Shown here piece by piece: positions 59,766-64,000 of a stretch of DNA of 64,000 nt (positions within the stretch are counted from its first letter, which is position 1; every line of letters starts with the position of its first letter). Made by a program: the position numbers and the translations under genes. The notes beneath the pieces are model-generated. The model saw nothing but the letters and a program-made list of their open reading frames with translations, had not been told where the DNA came from and did no database searches. Source of the stretch: Palsa-504 sp963819785 (GTDB lineage: Bacteria > Actinomycetota > Actinomycetes > Streptosporangiales > Streptosporangiaceae). The stretch lies in the NCBI GenBank assembly GCA_963819785.1, contig CAWFXW010000026.1, positions 744,001-808,000 on the forward strand, given 5' to 3'.

Positions 59766-60659
59766 TCACATGCCCGGCTGGCCTGAGCCGGCGTAGCGGA
59801 GCGCCGCCGCGTCGCTAGTCGGATGGCTCTGGCAGGTCAGCATGTAACCTCGGTCGATGTCATCCTGCTCGAGCGCGTAGGCCCGCTCCACATGGGCCGT
59901 GCTGCGGAGGAGCTTCGGCCGGCAGGTGCCGCAGGTCCCGCCCTGGCAAGCCTGGGGGGCATCCTGCCGGACCCTGAGCACAGCGTCCAGGATCGGCTCG
60001 GCACCGCGAGCTCCAATGTTGTGCAGGTGCAGCAGGCGGTACTGGTGCACGTGGCCGCTGATCACCAGCGCGGGCGGCGTGCCGCCGAACAGGCGGGCGA
60101 GCCGGCCGCGAGCCGGCGGCGGCCAGAACCGGTAGGGCGGTGCGGCAGCCAGCTCGGTTCGGGTCGCGGTGACGGGCTTATGCGTGATGAGCGCGACGGG
60201 CTGGCGGCCGCGATGCCGGCTGGCCTGGTCGTCAAGCCAGGACCACTGCGCGGCCTCGGCCGCCAGGCCAGACCCCAGAAGCTGGGCGTTGACCGCCAGG
60301 AGAACCCAGCCGCCGGCCGTGACCGACCAGTGGTCGGCGCCGACGATGTCCAGCCACCGCTGACGCCGGCCGGCGTCCACGGCGGTGCCCGGGGGGGCGC
60401 CCGGCCACGGGTTGTCGCCGATGTCATGGTTGCCGGGAACCGCACGCCACGCCGCCGGCAGCCGGTCGAGCTGGGTCCGGCCATGACGCAGATCCGCAGC
60501 GCTGCCTGCCCCGTCCAGGCTGAGATCGCCCAGGTGGATCACCAGGTCAGGGGCGCACGCTCCGACGTAGCTGACCACGGCGTCCCAGTTGGCCTGCGCC
60601 TGCGGCGCAGCCGCAGACAGGTGGGTGTCCGACACCAGGATCACCCGCGCCGCGGCCAC
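59766..60659 (-). CDS. Metallophosphoesterase fused to the 2Fe-2S domain of PaaE
   Basis: 297 residues. Residues 1 to ~218 are a calcineurin-like phosphoesterase with the metal motifs VSDTHLS, LGDLSLDG, PGNHDIG and GHVHQ. From about residue 224 the sequence changes to PILDAVLRVRQDAP, then CQGGTCGTCRPKLL, and ends LTCQSHPTSD, the Cys-x4-Cys-x2-Cys...Cys cluster motif of the ferredoxin C-terminus of phenylacetyl-CoA epoxidase reductase PaaE. PaaE lacks the N-terminal FAD/NAD domain here, and the phosphoesterase lacks its usual C-terminus. This is a chimera by deletion or a new fusion. Confidence 0.8.
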   Translation of the reverse strand: MAAARVILVSDTHLSAAAPQAQANWDAVVSYVGACAPDLVIHLGDLSLDGAGSAADLRHGRTQLDRLPAAWRAVPGNHDIGDNPWPGAPPGTAVDAGRRQRWLDIVGADHWSVTAGGWVLLAVNAQLLGSGLAAEAAQWSWLDDQASRHRGRQPVALITHKPVTATRTELAAAPPYRFWPPPARGRLARLFGGTPPALVISGHVHQYRLLHLHNIGARGAEPILDAVLRVRQDAPQACQGGTCGTCRPKLLRSTAHVERAYALEQDDIDRGYMLTCQSHPTSDAAALRYAGSGQPGM

Positions 60660-60884
60660 ACCGGAAGCCTACCGGCGAGGTCCCGGGCGGCTCGCCCTGC
60701 AACGGTTCGGACTCAAGGGAACTGTTCCGCCCGGTGCCAGGCCCTGGCCCGGGCTCGGCGTCCCGGTCGCCGGTCCGGGATGGAGCCGGCACCTGGACCC
60801 CGCCCGGGAACTGTGTCCCGGTGAGATAGACGCCGGGCTCGGTCCGTGTGGCGGCCGGGGTGAGCCTGAGCGGTGGCGGTGCTG
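60660..60884. other. Gene-free spacer between the chimera and the MFS gene
   Basis: 225 bp of high-GC sequence with GGCCCTGGCCCGGGC-like inverted pieces (about 60740-60760) that may serve as a terminator for the MFS gene. No gene seen. Confidence 0.4.
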
Positions 60885-62525
60885 TCAGGCGGCCGGGAGG
60901 AGCGCTTTGGTGGCCGGCCTGGTGACCTGGGTGACCGGGGCCATCTGGGTGGCCTGCGGCTCGCGGCGGCGGCGGGGGAGCGCGAAGATCGCGGCGGCGG
61001 CGGAGATCAGGGCGACGCCGGCGGCGACGCGTACGCCCATGGCCATGGCGTTGACGAAGGCGTTGTGCGCGGCGGCCACCAGCTCGCTGCCCGGTGCGCC
61101 GCCGGCTTGCTGGCCGGCGGCATCGGCGGCGGCGACCGAGCTGGTCGCGATGTGGGCGATCAGGGCGGGCGCGTGCTGCGCGGCGAGCACATGGGCGAGC
61201 CGGGAGCGGTAGACGGCGGCGGCGAGGCTGCCGATGATCGCGATGCCGAGGGCGCCGCCGACTTCGCGGATGGTGTCGTTGATGGCGCTGCCGGCGCCGG
61301 CCTGGTGGGCGGGCACCGTGGTCATGATGATGGTGCTGGCTGGTGCCATCACCAGTCCCATGCCGGCGCCCATGATCGTGACGGCCAGGGCGATCGGCGG
61401 GTAGGCGGTGTGCACGCCCGCGGTGGACAGGTCGAGCAGGCCGGTGCCCATCAGCGCCATGCCGGCCGGGATCACCAGGCGGGTGCCGAAGCGCTTGGCC
61501 AGGATCGGCGACAGCGGCGACATGGCGCCGATGGCGAGGGCGAACGGCAGCGCGCGCAGCCCGGCGGACAGCGGGCTGTAGCCGTGCACCAGCTGCAGGT
61601 ACTGGGTCAGCACGAACAAGCTGCCGAACAGGGCGAAGAAGATCACGGTCACTGATGCGGCGGCTGTGGAGAAGGCCCGTGAGGCGAAGATCCTCAGGTC
61701 GACGAGCGGGTGCGCGGTACGTAGCTCCCACCAGGTGAAGACGGCGAGCGCGGTCAGCCCGGCGGCGGTTTCCGCGAGCGTGGCGGTCCCGGTCCAACCC
61801 CGGCCGGGCGCCTCGATGATGGCGTCGACGATGGCGAACAGCGCGCTGCCGATGAGCGCCGTGCCGGGGATGTCGAGGCGGTGGCTGCCGGGCTCGGCGG
61901 TCTCGGGGACGGTCAGGATCACCCCGGCCAGTGCGAGGGCGACCAGCGGGATGTTGATGAGGAAGACGCTGCCCCACCAGAAGTGCGTGAGCAGCAGGCC
62001 GCCGAGCGTCGGGCCGATCACGATGCCGATGCCGGTCACGGCTGACCAGGCGGCGATCGCCTGCGGGCGCTCCTTGGGCGGGAAGACCGCGTTCAGGATC
62101 GACAGGGTGGCCGGCATGACGAACGCCGCGCCCAGGCCCATCACGATCCGCGCGCCGGTCAGCATGCCGGTGCCGGGCGCGAACGCCGCCGCGGCGCTGC
62201 CGAGGGCGAACACGGCCAGGCCGCCGAGCAGCGAGAGCCTGCGCCCGTACCGGTCGCCGAGCGCCCCGGCCGGGATGAGCAGCGCCGCGAAGCACAGCGT
62301 GTAGGCGTCGCTGATCCACTGCAGCGAGCTGGTCCCCGCGTGCAGGACCCGGGCGAGGGTCGGCAGGGCCGTGTTCAAGATGGTGTTGTCGATCACGACG
62401 ACGAGCAGGCTCAGGCAGAGCACCAGCAGGATCAGCCGGCGCCGGGGGTGACCCGATGGCCACTGGGAGTTTTCCGTGTTGCCCGGTTCGGGAGCCGGCG
62501 GGCGGGCGGCGGTCGCGGTGCTCAT
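60885..62525 (-). CDS. DHA2-family MFS drug efflux transporter
   Basis: 546 residues with about 14 membrane segments. The first segment begins RLILLVLCLSLLVVVIDNTILNTALPTLAR, typical of EmrB/QacA. Motif A is GDRYGRR (LGDRYGRRLSLLGG) and motif C-like G-P-T-L-G-G is in IVIGPTLGGLLLTHFWWGSVFLINIP. The final cytosolic tail is about 30 residues. It is divergent from the TetR gene, so it is probably repressed by it. Drug unknown. Confidence 0.93.
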   Translation of the reverse strand: MSTATAARPPAPEPGNTENSQWPSGHPRRRLILLVLCLSLLVVVIDNTILNTALPTLARVLHAGTSSLQWISDAYTLCFAALLIPAGALGDRYGRRLSLLGGLAVFALGSAAAAFAPGTGMLTGARIVMGLGAAFVMPATLSILNAVFPPKERPQAIAAWSAVTGIGIVIGPTLGGLLLTHFWWGSVFLINIPLVALALAGVILTVPETAEPGSHRLDIPGTALIGSALFAIVDAIIEAPGRGWTGTATLAETAAGLTALAVFTWWELRTAHPLVDLRIFASRAFSTAAASVTVIFFALFGSLFVLTQYLQLVHGYSPLSAGLRALPFALAIGAMSPLSPILAKRFGTRLVIPAGMALMGTGLLDLSTAGVHTAYPPIALAVTIMGAGMGLVMAPASTIIMTTVPAHQAGAGSAINDTIREVGGALGIAIIGSLAAAVYRSRLAHVLAAQHAPALIAHIATSSVAAADAAGQQAGGAPGSELVAAAHNAFVNAMAMGVRVAAGVALISAAAAIFALPRRRREPQATQMAPVTQVTRPATKALLPAA

Positions 62526-62543
62526 CAGAGTTTCCTTACAATC

Positions 62544-62571
62544 GCTTGCTTACGCACGTTACCTTACGTTT
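62544..62571. promoter_or_regulatory. Probable TetR operator between the MFS and TetR genes
   Basis: The 28-bp element with CTTAC at one end and GTAAG at the other (CTTACGCACGTTACCTTACG, then TTTGTAAG) lies in the 88-bp divergent spacer. ACGT-TA units repeat within it. TetR proteins typically bind such short inverted repeats over both promoters. Confidence 0.6.
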
Positions 62572-62613
62572 GTAAGTATACGTAGATGAACTAACGGATG
62601 TAAAGTAGGAGAT

Positions 62614-63315
62614 GTGAAATCATCACTGGAGACGGCGGAATCCCGGCCAGAGGCCCTGGCCCAGCCGTCCGCCGCGGTCCGCAAGCGGCACCGCAACCCC
62701 CGCGGCCAGGGAGCCCGGCTGACCGAGGACATCGTGGCCGGAGCGCTTGCCCTGATCGAGCGGACCGGCTCGGCGGAGGCGGTCACGCTGCGCGCGGTCG
62801 CCCGGGAGGTCGGTATCGCCGCCCCGTCGATCTACTCCCACTTCCCGGACCGGGACGCCGTCCTCCGGGCCGTCGTCGCCCGGATCTTCGACGAGCTGAC
62901 CCAGGCGATCGAGCGGGGCAAGAAGCCGGCCGGCCAGGATCCGGCCGGCCGCCTGATCGCGGGCTGCGAGGCGTACGTGGCCTTCGGGCTCGAGCACCCC
63001 GCCCGTTACAGCATGCTGTTCTCCGCGCAGCGGCCGGCCGCGCCGGACTACCCCGAGCCGGTCCCGATCGGGCCCGACGGCCGGCCGGTGCCCGAATTCG
63101 GGGCCCAGTCATTCGCGCTCCTCGTCCAAGCCATCCAGGACTGCGTCACGGCAGGGGTCTCCGCGAGCACCAACGTCGTCGCCGACGCCACCGCCGTATG
63201 GGTCGCCCTGCACGGGACCGTCAGCCTGCGCACGGCGCTGCCGCGCTTCCCGTGGCCCGACCCGGCCGCATTCGTCCGCCAGCTCGTGCTGCCGCTCGCC
63301 CAGGTGACCTCCTGA
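62614..63315 (+). CDS. TetR/AcrR-family repressor of the divergent efflux gene
   Basis: 233 residues from GTG 62614 (AGGAG, 5 nt). The HTH region reads ALIERTGSAEAVTLRAVAREVGIAAPSIYSHFPDRDAVLRAVV (residues ~48-90). The C-terminal ligand-binding domain contains ARYSMLFSAQRP and LLVQAIQDCVTAGVSAS, of the TetR_C_13/WHG type. Gene order (divergent to an EmrB-type pump) suggests it represses that pump and itself. Confidence 0.92.
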   Translation: MKSSLETAESRPEALAQPSAAVRKRHRNPRGQGARLTEDIVAGALALIERTGSAEAVTLRAVAREVGIAAPSIYSHFPDRDAVLRAVVARIFDELTQAIERGKKPAGQDPAGRLIAGCEAYVAFGLEHPARYSMLFSAQRPAAPDYPEPVPIGPDGRPVPEFGAQSFALLVQAIQDCVTAGVSASTNVVADATAVWVALHGTVSLRTALPRFPWPDPAAFVRQLVLPLAQVTS

Positions 63316-63788
63316 CCTAAACCGCAGCCTCGTGCCACCGCCATGGCAGAGCTGGTCCTCACGCTCGTAACAACCCTGCTCATCGCGGTCCCATCCGGGC
63401 AGCTGCCCGGCCGGGAACCGCAAGCGCTGGCACTGGCGGTAACGCCGCGCCCTGACTCCCACCGCCGCCCAGGCCGCCGAGGAGACGCGTCTCGCGCGCC
63501 ACGGCAGCTACAGATCACCTGGTTCTGCTGCGCAACTCACGATGTCGCCGGCAGACCGCCTGAGCGTCATAACGGCGGTTACCGCCTGTCAAGCGATGCC
63601 CTGCATAAACTACAGAGCGCGACGGAGAAATGATGGTCTCTCCTGCTGCCCAGATCGCTTGACAGGGCGCCCGCTGGCGATGAGTTCTCGCCTCGTCGCA
63701 CGTCCTGCCGTCGTTCCTGCCGTCGTTCCTGCCTTCGTGGCAGAGGGCGGGAGCCGCTACCCGGGACCCCGAGGACAAGGACACTACG
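63316..63788. other. Spacer before the last gene, no clear gene
   Basis: 473 bp. An open frame 63343-63633 starts MAELVLTLVTTLLIAVPSGQ, which looks like a signal peptide, but it has no ribosome site and the rest is not protein-like. A repeat of CGTTCCTGCCGT type lies at 63707-63735. Confidence 0.4.
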
Positions 63789-64000
63789 ATGCCAGAGCTG
63801 CTCATCGACTTCATCACTTCGCTCGATGGCTACGCGGCTGCCGACGGCTGGCCGGGCTGGCGGGGGCTCGAAGGACCCGGGTACCTCGCGTGGCTTGCAG
63901 AGCAGCCGGAAGCGGACTACACGGTCCTGATGGGCGCGGCCACGTACCGCCTCATGCCGGGATCCGCCGCCGGGGCGAGCCGGGCACCGGTGCCCTGGCG
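63789..64000 (+). CDS. Dihydrofolate reductase family protein, 3' end cut by the window
   Basis: The first 70 residues are present (MPELLIDFITSLDGYAAADG, then EQPEADYTVLMGAATYRL). This N-terminus (strand, loop with SLDGY, TVLMGAATYRLM) is typical of the RibD-C/dihydrofolate reductase-like proteins common in actinobacteria. These are mostly not true DHFRs; the substrate is unknown. The gene continues beyond base 64000. Confidence 0.85.
   Translation, partial: MPELLIDFITSLDGYAAADGWPGWRGLEGPGYLAWLAEQPEADYTVLMGAATYRLMPGSAAGASRAPVPW

Noticed and set aside
63343..63633. 96-residue plus-strand frame starting with a signal-like segment
   Set aside because: No ribosome site and the rest has no coding character; kept only as part of the spacer description.

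Overview
The window is chromosomal DNA of a high-GC actinobacterium, most likely from the Streptosporangiales or a close relative. The evidence is very high third-position GC, GTG/TTG starts, the actinobacterial gene orders nadD-rsfS, rplU-rpmA-obgE-proB, mreB-mreC-mreD-mrdA-rodA, valS-folC-DUF4233 and clpP1-clpP2-clpX next to tig, a WhiJ-like HTH/DUF397 pair, and an AICE-style integration scar in a tRNA-Gly gene. The assignment is inferred from gene content only.

Layout. Bases 1-13,000 are a housekeeping block: nadD, rsfS and a phosphoglycerate-mutase-like phosphatase; an M48 protease; rplU, rpmA, obgE and proB; RNase E/G; and a TIGR03960/TIGR03936 radical-SAM pair. Bases 13,100-16,100 hold a response regulator, a histidine kinase split over three frames, and two tandem paralogous lipoproteins. 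Bases 16,100-23,050 hold the cell-elongation cluster. Its mreC and mreD are joined in one frame, mreD has a very long repetitive tail, and mreB carries a frameshift. Bases 23,200-29,460 hold an MFS-like transporter, DUF4233, folC and valS. Bases 29,500-31,700 encode a 731-residue membrane protein with a huge Gln/Gly/Tyr-rich prion-like domain. Bases 31,950-36,320 are the ClpXP/trigger-factor block with a ClgR-like box.

Bases 36,400-49,050 are mixed accessory and metabolic genes: a holin-like membrane protein, a GlxA-type regulator, a broken FUSC transporter, tRNA-Pro, a polysaccharide deacetylase, a beta-propeller lipoprotein, an aquaporin, a dicupin/SDR operon, a WhiJ-like HTH with DUF397, a DUF574-type methyltransferase, an RsbW-like ATPase and gnd. 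At 49,326 lies tRNA-Gly. A perfect 53-bp copy of its 3' part recurs at 53,626, delimiting a 4.3-kb decayed island with several small conserved actinobacterial genes of unknown function and no intact integrase. Bases 53,700-59,120 hold two paralogous PHA-depolymerase-like hydrolases flanking an HprK-like P-loop protein, two short peptides and a kinase-like protein. Bases 59,200-64,000 hold paaI, a metallophosphoesterase fused to the ferredoxin domain of PaaE, a divergent MFS/TetR efflux pair, and the start of a dihydrofolate-reductase-family gene.

A recurrent theme is single-base frameshifts in genes whose two halves are both well conserved (TIGR03960 N-terminus, histidine kinase twice, mreC, mreB, valS, the methyltransferase, a small membrane protein). 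Essential genes are among them, so residual assembly indels are the simplest explanation. This matters for reading every apparent fusion or pseudogene here. The features most worth following up are the prion-like membrane protein, the MPE-PaaE chimera, the tRNA-Gly island with its two-gene orphan module, and the HprK-like/short-peptide/kinase-like group.
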